A stretch of 64,000 bases of DNA, from NCBI GenBank assembly GCA_023653785.1, contig JAMKCH010084967.1, forward strand, positions 62,001 to 126,000, given 5' to 3'. The DNA comes from Ophioderma brevispina (Eukaryota; Echinodermata; Ophiuroidea; Amphilepidida; Ophiodermatidae). The position numbers were made by a program, and so were the translations under genes. Below are positions 23,166 to 34,715 of the stretch, piece after piece (positions within the stretch are counted from its first letter, which is position 1; each line of letters opens with the position of its first letter). The notes below the pieces were generated by a model. That model was given only the letters and a program-made list of their open reading frames with translations, did not search any database and was not told where the DNA came from.

Positions 23166-23210
23166 AAGTCGGGGACGAGGCTGTGGATCACGAAATGCCC
23201 CTTTAACCGT
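23166..23210 (-). mobile_element. Terminal fragment of a TTAA-type repeat
   Basis: GTCGGGGACGAGG, then TGGATCACGAAATGCCCC and TTTAA. A related end is at about 54680-54728 (GTCGGGGGAGG ... CATGAAATGCTCC then TTTAA). The inverse reads TTAAAGGGGCATTTCGTG. The opposite end was not located. Confidence 0.5.
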
Positions 23211-24255
23211 TGGTTTCTATGGGACAAAAAAAATCACCGCTACCCGCGGCACCCACCAATTGGCCTGGTAAAGTGCTATGTTGGCAACACTGAAGATGAA
23301 CTGTACATGCTAAATGATTGCTTTTGCCAACATTATCTGTCAACCGCAGTGCACACACACACAACCTTTGTTTGACCGCAGTGTGCACACACACAGCCTT
23401 TTTTAACACTTCCGTGATTTGCCACTGAGCATAGTTTACATTAGCTTGTTTTCAGTTTCTAGTCTTTCTATTTTTCTCCACAAACTTCAACCAAAAAGCC
23501 ACATCTTTCCAAGATGATTGCCAAATTGATTGATTTTTCCCCTCTTTCCAAATTTGCCAATTCAGCTCTGCCTCGGGTGCTTTTAAATGACCGGAAGTCC
23601 AGTGCCAGGGTTTGTTTCTCCTTTAGGTGCACTGAGTGAATTCATATTGACCAATTATATACCTTATTTGATCAATGTGGAAGTAGCGGTTACTTGCCGA
23701 ATATATATTGCATGGGTAGTGGTTTCTCAGAGTTCTAGTTGGGTAAATGAATAAAATGAGGATTAAATGGAAAGCATGGTCAAAGCAAATGCCTGCAATC
23801 TGCTTGTTGGTGATCTTTGTCTTAACCACACAAAAGTGTAGTGATGTTTTAGCCCTGACTTAATGTTTGTGAAGTAAAGTAGCTTTAGTGGGTGTTATAG
23901 GGTTAACAAAAATGCTGGCACTATTTTTGCAAAGGCCCAGCAAATTCTGAGAAGTAGTTTATCATTATGGATCTTTATTAACATGCAAATGTGATGGGCT
24001 ATGACCAGTCGTGGTCACGACTAAACCTCTATGTGAATGAGTCATGAGCAAATTTGATTTCTGTGAGAGATCTTATTCAAGAAGCCCCCTTAATTTATTT
24101 TGAATTTGAGATTTGGCATGTTGGTTACTATCAGTATCATAAGATATCATGCTAAGCACACTTAAAGGGATAAGCAGCGATAACGCAAGAGAATAAAAAA
24201 TGCATTTTTTAGCTTATAAATCAAAGATAACTATGTACAATTCCATATAACATAG
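23211..24255. other. No gene identified
   Basis: About 1 kb without recognisable content apart from short CA runs near 23350 and 23390. Confidence 0.4.
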
Positions 24256-24574
24256 TTAAAGGCACTATCAGTGATTTGACATATCAGAAAATAAAAAAAA
24301 ATCACCCAAAATCAGATTTTTTGACCAAACGCAGCCTAATAAGAACAAAATCAGATGTTTAAGTCATTATTGTCCGAACGGACACTTACTACAGCACGTA
24401 ATTGAATGGAGGTTCATATCTTTGAAAACTACTGATTTCTTCCTTTTCTGTCATTTTTTTAGTTGGAAAAAAAATCTTATGATGATTCTACAGATTTATC
24501 CTTCACATTTAAGCTATTTCTGCAAATTTCAATTATTTTGACTCTTTCGGGTGAATCACTGATACTGTCTTTAA
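24256..24574 (+). mobile_element. TTAA MITE (CACTATCAGTGATTTG family), copy 2
   Basis: Begins TTAAAGGCACTATCAGTGAT and ends AATCACTGATACTGTC then TTTAA. 319 bp including the duplicated TTAA. The interior motif GACACTTACTACAGCACGTA matches the 10815 copy. Confidence 0.85.
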
Positions 24575-25380
24575 TGTAGGAACAAAAACACCAATAGTGA
24601 AAAAAATGAAGTATTTGAGGAAATTTGTCATACCGTCTCCCACAAATAGACAAACTTAGACATACAGCGATGACGACTCAAAATCTACACTAAACAGCTG
24701 ATTGTGGTTTACACCAGTACAGAATAAACAAAGATCAATAATATTTGTGTTTGAGGTCAAACTGTACAGGTCATGTTGCACAATATTACGCTTATAATCT
24801 GGATATTCCACATTGAATTGTCTAATGATCTAAGTCGGAATTTTGATATCCACGTATAGAAATTACAGAATCAGATAGAAAATACTGCCTTGTCTTAATA
24901 CATGGATTTCAAGCCAACCTTTTTCAGTTATGTAGCACATCTATGCCAGTAACAAAATACAAAATACTAATTTTTGATGATTTTTCGGTGTTTCTGATCA
25001 GCAATCGCTGCTTGTCCCTCTAATGAAAACTCAGACATAGTGGGCTTTTATTCCATTTTTGGATAGTTGCACGTGCACAATAGTTCTCAGTACACTCACA
25101 CCACACAATGTTATGAAATTGTTACACTGCTAACATAAAATGCTTGGTTTTGAAAAAATGTTCGTTTTCCTGTAATCCTCTGGTGAAGGGGATAACATTA
25201 ACTAACAATAAAACTCATTCCAAGACAAGCTAAATTCAAACCAGAACCAAGCTATAACAGTCCAAAGCAAATCAAACAAAAGAAACAAGCAAAACCACTT
25301 AAAAAACAAGCCTTTGAAGCTAATTACTTCACTTGAGTGCCCTCAAGTGGTTCTAGTGTTTGTTCAAGTACTTGGATATT

Positions 25381-25826
25381 TTATAGCTTGGTTTTACTTG
25401 GTTTAACTTGCTTTAGCTTTGATAGTGCTTGTTCTGCTTGAGTCTCTAGTATAAGAGGGAATGTATTGTTATCTGCAGTTTTCATTGCATGATCAGATGT
25501 TGGTTGGGAGAGGCGGCTGACCGACTTGCCCGAGGCGAATGGTGTAGATGGTATGGGCACGTGCTGAGAAGATTGAGAGGCAGTTTTAAAAAGGGCTTTG
25601 AGTGAGGTTGGGTGTTTGAGAAGAGGGGCCGACCAAAAGGACATGAGGAGCAAGTGAGGAGGAGGTAGGAGGTTTGTGTTTGAGGATGGGGGATGCCATT
25701 TGAAATCGTGCGAAGTGAAGGATGGAGTAAGGCGATTGCTTAGAATGTGAGGTGAATCCGGCCACCCCCGGTTGCGGTGACAAAACCGGATTTACAACTT
25801 TGGTTTTTACACTACTACTACTACTA
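25381..25826 (+). mobile_element. LINE 3' end (plus orientation), decayed
   Basis: The plus strand encodes EWCRWYGHVLRR, then with stops and shifts EKRGRPK and EEQVRRR, then IRPPPVAVTKPD, and ends in a (CTA)n tail at about 25811-25826. WYGHVLRR and KRGRPK are standard C-terminal motifs of non-LTR retrotransposon polyproteins. Same family as 8970-9374 (shared GGTGAC..AACCGGATTTA tail). The 5' boundary is not clear; no flanking duplication was found. Confidence 0.75.
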
Positions 25827-25859
25827 GTTAATTCCCCTTTCAATTCAGTGAATTTTAAA

Positions 25860-26290
25860 ACAGATGATTTTTCAAAATCAGCACTTTATGTTGCATTTTT
25901 ACATTAGAACTTGTGGATGTTATTTTGCTAGAAAATTGTTAAAAAGTCACATTAATATAGAATCACTGAAAGGTTTGGAATACTTATTTTGGTTAATCAT
26001 CACATTTTTTTAACAGCATCCCATCTTGTCATAGCAATACTTGTAATTTCTGGAGAAAGATCACAAAACAATATTTCTATTGCTTTTGAATAAAAGATCA
26101 TTAACCTCAAGGTCAATTTTTAATATACCCAAATTCCAGGAAAATTTACAAAAAGATGGACAAAATATCTCCTTTTAGCTGATCTAATTAGCACTCAGGG
26201 ATCTCCGCTTTTAATTTTGAAAATCATCCTTTCAAGATGTGGACCATTTCCAATAAACCACTTTGAAAGACTTTGCAGTTAATTAAAACA
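25860..26290. other. No gene identified
   Basis: AT-rich; nothing recognisable. Confidence 0.4.
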
Positions 26291-26294
26291 AATC

Positions 26295-26857
26295 CAGAGG
26301 GTGTATTGAGTCATCCCACAATGCACCATTTTTTGGGAAAATTTCATCTCAATAGGATCATGTTATCCCACAAATCCTATCTTAATACATACAAAACCCC
26401 GACTTTTATACTCCATTTTAGCCCAAATGTCCTGTGGTTCTTAACTTTTGACAATATTTATCTGTAACTACTGACATGTGGGTTTAGTAGCGGTACCGTA
26501 ATAGGCCACATTGCAAATTATGGAATTGTTTTTAAAACGCCCTATGAAACAAATCTAACCAAAATCTCATAAGGATATTGAGTCCATCCCACAATGCCCC
26601 AGTTTAGGGAAATTTTGCCTAAATAAGGTCATGTGATTCCACAAAAAGTCCTATTCTCAACACATGAAAACCCTGACTTTTACACTCATTTTAGCTCACA
26701 AAGCGCTAGTACTTAAGGAATTGTTATCATGATTGTAAACTGTTCTGTGCTCCTTAAACTTCTTGAACCTTTTTATCCCAAGTACTGACATGTGTTTAGT
26801 ACATTACAGTATAGGCGCATTGCAATGCATTATGGGGTTGGTTCAAAACACCCTCTG
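26295..26857 (+). mobile_element. Two tandem CAGAGGGTGT-family MITEs
   Basis: First unit 26295-26546 (CAGAGGGTGTATTGAGTCAT to AACGCCCTATG), second 26573-26857 (GATATTGAGTCCATCCCAC to AAAACACCCTCTG). Both share ACTGACATGTG and CCCACAATGC with the copy at 2751. The second unit has lost the outermost left bases. Confidence 0.8.
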
Positions 26858-27073
26858 CCAAAATGTCAACATCAAGAAGCAATGAGGGCACGTGCCAAAC
26901 GAAACATGTTATTATTGCATTGCAACTGTTTTCCAGATTTGATATCAAGCAACTCTGTTGGGGTAATTATTAATACTTAGTTTTGTTGTTTGATGAGTTT
27001 ACTGTGTGATTACAAGGAGGTCATATCTACAATAGCTGCTGAATGATATTTTTCAGATGTCTGTATTTGGAAC

Positions 27074-30000
27074 ACAGAAATATATTTAAAAAAAAATAAA
27101 TTGCGGTGATTTATAGTGCTTCACCAAACTACACGGTCTTAGCCCACTTTGACAGGTTTTCACTGGTCACATGCAGGGGCCCATAAACACACCTTAATCC
27201 ATTATCAACTTCCAGGGAAGCATACAGGGATGCAGCTCTGTACTGTCACAGAACCCTAAATCGACCTACAATAACCATCGCAACCTATAAGTACCGCTAC
27301 CCATAACCCTGGGTCTCTGAAGACAAGCACCAGCAATTTCCCTGTCCAGGGGACTTACTGGTACACTCGGTCTCATGGTGGCTCGACCCTGGCATCGATC
27401 GGTATTAGGAATTCAATCAAGTTCCTTACTATGAGTTAACTAAGTATTTCATTATTTTTTCAGCCCGTTGCTTTCTTTTTTAATCCAAGGACACATTTGA
27501 TAATAAACCATCTCCCCTAACTTGTTCTGTAATCCTACTGGATATTTAACCCATATGCCACAAGAGAGTAGGCCTAATAAATAATATTGAAATTTGCTGT
27601 GCTTAAGCTGCTGTTAATAAAAAAATGTAATCGTTCTACTCCCTCTAGATTGAGCCATTTTAAAACATTCTATAGGTTATATGCACCACGAGGGCGAGGT
27701 GGCCGAGCGGTCTAAGCACTGATCCGCCGGCAGGGTAATAGATCGACCAAGCTGCCTGGTTCGAGCCCCTCAAGAGTCGGGTTTCTTGTCATACTCAAAT
27801 ATTTTCCTGTTAAGTCGGAAATTGCATAATCCCGCAGCATTTCTTTAGTGGAATATGAATTTCTCTGCTCCCACCCATTGCGTATAATGTGGAATGTATA
27901 TGCATGTGTGCCCGGCCCTCATGGTTGGAGAGTCATGTAAAAGCTGTTGGTCCCGTGTGTCAGTGGCGTCAATCCTAGCACGTACAAAGTTACGGACCTT
28001 ATCGAAAAGAGTAGGGGATCATCCGGTCTGTTACCTTCACCGCCGCTCTAGGTACCAGAGTCCTCCGGTTGGCCCCTTTGAGGGGCGTTGGACAGTAACA
28101 GACACACCACTACTCACTTATACACAGTAGTCTATGGAACAAATGGCACTATGACAATGTTTTTTTTCCCATTTCAACCACTCTCAAAAGTACAAGTGTA
28201 AAAATCACCAAGTAACCAAATTTCCAACATTATGGGGACCAGACTTGTTTTAGTTACGAATCGCCAAACCTCACAGCACATCCGCCGCAGCGCAAGATGC
28301 TCAAGATGTCTAGTAAGTGGGCAAATTGATTGTGAAATTCACTGTCCACATGCCACTTACTCAGAGAAACATACCATCTACCATGTCAATCGTGAAATTC
28401 CATCACTTTAAAATCAACTAGTGCATTTTCAGATGCTTTAAAGCAGTTTTTTTCAGATGTCATCAAGAAAGTCTAACAGAGGTCTCTTCTGGATGGAGAT
28501 TCATTTTAGTATATTTCCACAATTGCATTGCTGAACTCCCCCCTTTAAAGTCCACACACATGAATTATGATTATATAGCAATAGAAGGCTTTGTTTATAA
28601 ATAAAACGATAAACATAAGGTTTATTTCCAAACTGCTACAAGGTAAGTCACAATTACCCTGAAAAGATTATTTTCTGGACCCCCCCTATAAAACAAAATG
28701 AATTCTTCAATTGTGCGCTATGCCTGTGACGTCATTAACGAATCAGGCCAATAAATCATGTCGGTGATCATGTACAAACGCACGCACAACTGGTTCGGAA
28801 AAATCAGTTTCGTCGATCTTTCATTCTCAACACAAAATAAGGAAAGTACAAGCCCGAGTCCAAAATATGCAGATGAGTCAGAATGGGATATTCATAGTCG
28901 GGAAGTACCGGGATGCGAAGAGCTGCCAGGGTAATTTCCCGGTGAGGAAATACCCCGGCGAGGACAACGACGAAGGTGATACGTACCGGGGATACAGTGG
29001 GGTGATGCATGCACAGCGTAAGTGAAAGTCCATTTTGAACAGTTGTTGAAAAAGAACTCCCAACATAATTTTATTGAGATGTAAATTAATTTGATCGGTA
29101 TTCAATCTTAATAAGTACATATTCTTTGTTATTTGTGCGAGATTAGATCTTTATATGACTTGTATTAATGTATTGGAAGTGACTCATTATATCTCCAAAA
29201 AATGTGTATTAAACAGTATTATAGGTGCTGCCTGATACATATACAGGGTGATCAATTTTGTTAAAATTTATATGCATTCTGTGTAATCAACGGTCCTTCC
29301 CAGTTGTTAAACTTCCTGAATCACTTAAACGAAGCACAATAATCAAGTATGATTAATTCATCAATATGAACATTAATACCACATTCCTGTCATACAGGGT
29401 GCTCCAAATGCAATTCAACCTGTTTCGTCTATAAATTGACAACAAAGAAGTAACAGAACCTAAACAAATTTATCATTTTAAATAATCTTTTTGAGTGAAA
29501 GTAAAAAAAATGAAACCTCATACATAAAACAACTTGCAAAATAGCATGTCAGATGAATTCAAAAATATACAAGGTGTACTATTGTGTTACAAATTATTAT
29601 GTTATCAACAGGTGAGTAGCCTATACTCTACACATGCATACATGTCTCTTAGTGATTAACTATTTCAAAATTAGGCCTCTGTGTATCAGATTTAATTGTT
29701 GATACCTTCACCTGATTACATCGAATAATCAACAAAATTGTATCATCCTCCTAAAACTTAATATAACAGGGTGTTGGCCCGAGTGTACAGGTGTTGTTTG
29801 GAAACAAAAGTATACATTGAAGTTGTAATGATATTTCCTATTAGCATTTATCAAAATATTAATGAATATATTTCTTTAATCTGAATAAAGTGCTCTTTAT
29901 TAATTTTGAGTACTGTACAACACGTTTTGAATAGCGGCATGTATGCAAGACTCGTATTGAACACCGGTAATTAATGGTTTCTGTCATGGTAGGATGTACT

Positions 30001-30677
30001 TGGGAGTATAAACTACTAAATTAATTAAGCGAGCAATCGTGAATTAATCACGGCAAGTGTGAATCAAAAGATGTGCCGCTACACGTCTTCTCAGGCATGG
30101 ACCATAATTCGTTGATGAGCATTGCTTTGTTTTTGATGTCAGGTTTGGGGCTGTATCGGCTTCTCGCTGATTGGTGTAGGGGGAATGAACTTACTTGTCA
30201 AAAACCTGACGTCATGGCATCCTGTAAATTTTTCAGGGGATCAATTTGACCAAATATAAGCAGAATTTACATGTAAGTTTAACACCATTTATGTCTCATT
30301 TAACATTTAAATATGCTTCATTTTCTCTCGGACTTTTTTGCATCCCGAGGATATTGTGGTACATACATACGCAAGGCATTTTTTACATTTAGAGCTTTAT
30401 TAACAAAGCGACATGGATTTTTCTAAACTCACCCCCTCAAAAATACGACGCAATGCGACGCAATGCGTGTACCCTCCGCCTGTCATGATTCACCCGTTTG
30501 ATCTGCACAACAGGTAATACACCGTGCGGTAGCTCACGTATTCTTGTGGCGTGGTCTTACCGGTCTTAACGTGCATAACTCGTTTTTTTCCAGTCCTTAG
30601 GGGTTGTTCAATTACAATTCCAAGCTTTTCAGACCAAATCATTTATTAACAAGAATCTTGGCCATGAAATGATGCCA
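27074..30677 (+). repeat. 3.6-kb tandem duplication, copy A
   Basis: Begins CAGAAATAT and contains AAATAAATTGCGGTGAT, TCCATTATCAACTTCCAGGG, the tRNA-like SINE, AATTGATTGTGAAATTCACTG, three CAGGGTG motifs (29246, 29394 and 29766), TTCGTTGATGA and TTATTAACAAGAATCTTGGC. The next 3.6 kb repeats all of this in the same order. No gene was identified inside; all frames are short and differ between copies. Confidence 0.9.
27692..28120 (+). mobile_element. tRNA-derived SINE, copy in duplication A
   Basis: The head GGGCGAGGTGGCCGAGCGG has a perfect A box, and GGTTCGAGCCC (27758-27768) a B box, 58 bases apart as in long-variable-arm (Leu/Ser type) tRNAs. The body continues with CTTATCGAAAAGAGTAGGGG and GGCCCCTTTGAGGGGCGTTGG. 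No acceptor-stem closure is evident, so it is a Pol III-type SINE rather than a tRNA gene. Boundaries are approximate. Confidence 0.7.
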
Positions 30678-33600
30678 GCAGAAATATCTTGAAAAAAAAA
30701 TAAATTGCGGTGATTATAGTGTTCCCAAACTACACGGTCTTACCCACTTGAAGGTTTCACGGCGTCACATGCAGGGGCCCATACAAACACACCTTAATCC
30801 ATTATCAACTTCCAGGGAAGCATACAGGGATCATGCAGCTCTGTGCTGTCACAGAACCCTAAAATCGACCTACAATACCAGTTTCGCAAACCTCTAAGTA
30901 CCAGCCAACCAATAACCTGGGGTCGAGGAAGACAAGCACCAGCATTTCAATGTCAGGGGAATTACTGTAACTCGGTCCAGGGGTGGCTCGAACCCGGCGA
31001 TCGATGTTATTAGGATTCAGAGTCAAGTTCCTTATGACTGAGTAACTAAGTATGTATTTTTTTTATTCCGTATGCGTTTCTTTTTTAATCCAGGACACAT
31101 TTGATAATAAACATCTCATAACTGTTTCTGTATCATAATGCTTTTACCCATAGCCCAAGAGAGTAGCAGTATAATAAATAATATTGATGTGCTGTGATTA
31201 AGCTGATGTTAATAAAAAAATGTAAATGTGCCTACTCCATATAGTATTGAGCATTTACATTCTATAGGTTATATGCACCGAGGGCGAGGTGGCTACGAGC
31301 GGTTTAAGGCACTGATCCGGCCGGGCACCGGGTATAAGATCGCCAAGCGCCCTGGTTCGAGCCCGCAAGAGTCGGGTGTTTCTTGGGTCATGACTCAAAT
31401 AGTTCCTAAAGGCCGGAAATTGCATAATCACGCAGCAATTTATGTAGTGTGAATATGTAATTTCTCTGTCCCACTCATTGCGTAGAAAGTGCAGGTATAT
31501 GCAATGGGGCACGGCGCATCATGGTTAGGAGCAGAGTCATGTAAAGCGTTGGTCCCCGCTGTTGTCAGTGGAGTCATCGAGCACGTTAAAAAAGTTACGG
31601 ATTATCGAAAAGAGTAGGGGCCGGGTCTGTTACCTGCATTCACCCTAGGTTCCAGAGTCTGTCGGTTTTGGCCCCTTCTGAGGGGCGTTGGGACAGTAAC
31701 AAGCAGACCATAATCACTTCTAACAGTAGTCTATGGAAAAATGGGCCCAACTATGAGCAAGTGTTTTTTTCCATTAAAACTCTCAAAAGTACAAGGTAAA
31801 CACCAATAACCAAATTTCAAACATATGGTGCCCAGACTTGTTTAGTGACGAATCGCCAAACGTCAGGACAACTCAGACTGCCCAGCGCAAGATGCTACAG
31901 ATGTCTGAGGGGCAAATTGATGTGAAATTCACTGTCCAAATGCTACTTACTCAGAGAAAACATACCAGTCTACCATGTCAATCGTTTGAAATTCCATCAC
32001 TCATAACTAGAATAGTGCATTTTCAGATGCTTTTTTAAAGCAGTTTTTTTCAGATTGTATGCAACAAAGGCTAACAGAGGTTCCTTCTGGATGGGGTCTT
32101 TTAGTATATTTCAACAATGACATGCTGAAATCCCCCTTCACGTCACACCATGAAATTATGAGTATATATCAATGAAGCTTTTGTTATAAATAAACCGAGA
32201 AGAAACATAAGGGTTTTTGTTTATTCCAAACTGCTACAAGTAAGTCCCAATTACCACTGGAAAGATTATTTTCCTCCCCCCCATAACAAAAATGAATTCC
32301 TCAAATTGGGCGCTATGCTGTACGTCATTAACGTATCAGGTAAATACATCATGCGGGATAATGTAATAAACGCACGCACAATGGTTCGGAATCGTTCGTA
32401 GATTTTCATCTTCAACAAAATAAGTGAACAAGTACAAGCCCGAGTCCCAAAAATATGCAGAGCGGAATCAGATTGGGATATTCATCGTCGGGACGTACCC
32501 GGGATAGCGAAGAGCTACCGGGTATTTCCGGTGCAGGGAAAATACCCCGGCGAGGACAACGCGAAAGGGCATGACCAAGGGGTACAGTGGGGTGATGCAT
32601 GCAAGCGTAAGTGCCAAGATTTTGAAAAGTTGTGAAAAAGGAAAAAATTACCAACAGAATTTTTATGACGAGGTAAAGTAATTTGATCGGTTATTCAATT
32701 ATAATACCGTAAGTAAATATTATTGTTATTGTCGCGGTTAGAACTTTCTTGACTTGTATTAAGGGATGGGAAGTACTCATAAGATATCCAAAAAACTGTG
32801 TATTAAACAGTTAATTATGGTGTGCCTGATTACAATATACAGGGTGATCAATTTTGTTAAATTTATTGCATTTGTTGTAATCAACTTGTCATTCCAGTTG
32901 TAAACTCCCTGAATCCAACTTAAAACTAAGCCAACTAATCAAGTATGATTAATTCATCAAATGGAAACATTAAATATCACATTCCAGTCATACAGAGGTG
33001 GCTCCAAATGCAATTCAACAGTGGTTTCGTCTATAAATGAAACAAAAGTAACCGAACTAAACAAATTTCTCAATTTTCAATTTTTAAATAAAATTTTGAT
33101 TGAAATTTAAAAAAAGAACTCCTAAAAAACATTGCAAAAAATAGCATGTCAGATGAATTCAAAATATACGAGGTGTACTGATTTGTTCCAAATATTATGT
33201 ATCAACAGGCAGGTGGTGAGTAGCCATATACTCTACACATGCATACATGTCTTTAGTTTGATTGAAACTATTTTCAAAATTTGCCTCTGTGTGTCAGATT
33301 TAATTGTTGATACCTTCATGATTACATCAATATCTAACCACAATGTATCTTCTCCTAAAAACTTAAGATACAGGGTGGTTGCCCGTATGTGTACAGGTGT
33401 TGTTTTGACACCAGTATACATTGAAGTTGACAGATGATATTCACCTAATTAGCAGTTATCAAAACTATTAATGATATATTTCTTTAATATGAATAAGTGC
33501 TCTTATTATTTTGAGTAATGTACAAACACGTTTTTTTGATAGTGCATGTGAGCAAGATTTATTGAAACACCGGTAACTGTATGGTTTCTGCATGGTTAGA

Positions 33601-34322
33601 CTGTACTTGGATCTATAACCTACGCATTAAGTGAAGCGAGCAATCGTGAATTAATCACCGCTGTGGAATCAAAAAAGTGCCGCTACACGTAATTCTCAGG
33701 CAGGAACCATAATTTCGTTGATGACGCATTGCTTTGTTTTGAGGTCATGTTTGGGGCTGCATCGCTTCTCGCTGAGGATGTTCGGGGGGGGAATGCGCTT
33801 ACTTGTCAAAAAACCGGGAAAGTCATGGCATCCCTGTAATGTTTCCGGATCAATTTGACCAAATTAAGCAGATTTACGTTAAGTTTAAACCTTTATGTCT
33901 CATTTAACATTGTAAATATGCTTCATTTTCATCTCGGGACTTTTTTGCATTCAGAGGATGGCTATTGTATGTAACCTACATACGCAAACGCATTTTTAGC
34001 ATTTAGAGCTTTATAACAAAGCCAAAGGAATTTTTCTAACCTCACCCACCTCAAAAAATACGACGCAATGTGCTCCCCACGGCACCTTACGCGTGTACCC
34101 TCTTCCTGTCATGATTCACCCCCGTTTGATCTGCACCAACAGGTAACATACTACGTGCGAGCTACGTATTTGTGGCGGTGGTCTTACCCCGGTCTTACGT
34201 GCAACACTCGTTTTTTTTTTCTCAGTCATTCGGGGTTGTTATTAATTACAATTCCAGCTTTTCAGACCAAATCATTTATTAACAAGAATCTTGGCCATTG
34301 ACATGATGAGCAGAAATATTCT
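30678..34322 (+). repeat. 3.6-kb tandem duplication, copy B
   Basis: Collinear with 27074-30677 and ends at GCAGAAATATTCTTGAAATG, the same boundary word as the A/B junction. Differences from A are numerous and scattered, largely one- to three-base gaps, including inside otherwise conserved words. Confidence 0.9.
31282..31700 (+). mobile_element. tRNA-derived SINE, copy in duplication B
   Basis: GAGGTGGCTACGAGCGGTTT (A box with one inserted base) and GGTTCGAGCCC at 31354-31364. The downstream body has TTATCGAAAAGAGTAGGGG and CCCCTTCTGAGGGGCGTTGG. Duplicated with its surroundings rather than independently inserted. Confidence 0.7.
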
Positions 34323-34439
34323 TGAAATGAAAATGAAATATTAGCACAAATCAGGGGTAAATCCCAACATGACATGCGGGGCGGGGCGGGGATCAGCGCT
34401 GCCAGCGCAGGCGACGGCTGTCGGTTGACAAATTAACGT

Positions 34440-34715
34440 ACAAGTTGCCGGTCAATCCGAAACAGACAGACAGCAGAAGACCATACAGACAGACAGAACG
34501 ACAGACAGAAGAAGAAGACAGAAAGACAGACAGGACAGACAGACATACAGACAGGCCATACCAGAACAGGACAGACAGCGACAGAACATACAGAAGACAG
34601 TACAACAAACAGACGACAGACAGACAGACGACAGACAAGTACATACATACATAATAATACATACATACATACATAAATACATACATACATAAATTACATA
34701 CATACAAACATACCT
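34440..34715 (+). repeat. (CAGA)n and (CATA)n microsatellites
   Basis: Interrupted CAGA repeats to about 34640, then CATA repeats to about 34713. Frames on both strands are low-complexity (Tyr/Val/Cys-rich or Asp/Arg/Thr-rich) and not genes. Confidence 0.95.

Noticed and set aside
27692..27775. tRNA gene
   Set aside because: A and B boxes are good, but no matching acceptor stem or clean anticodon arm; the copy at 31282 has an inserted base and both continue into a SINE body.
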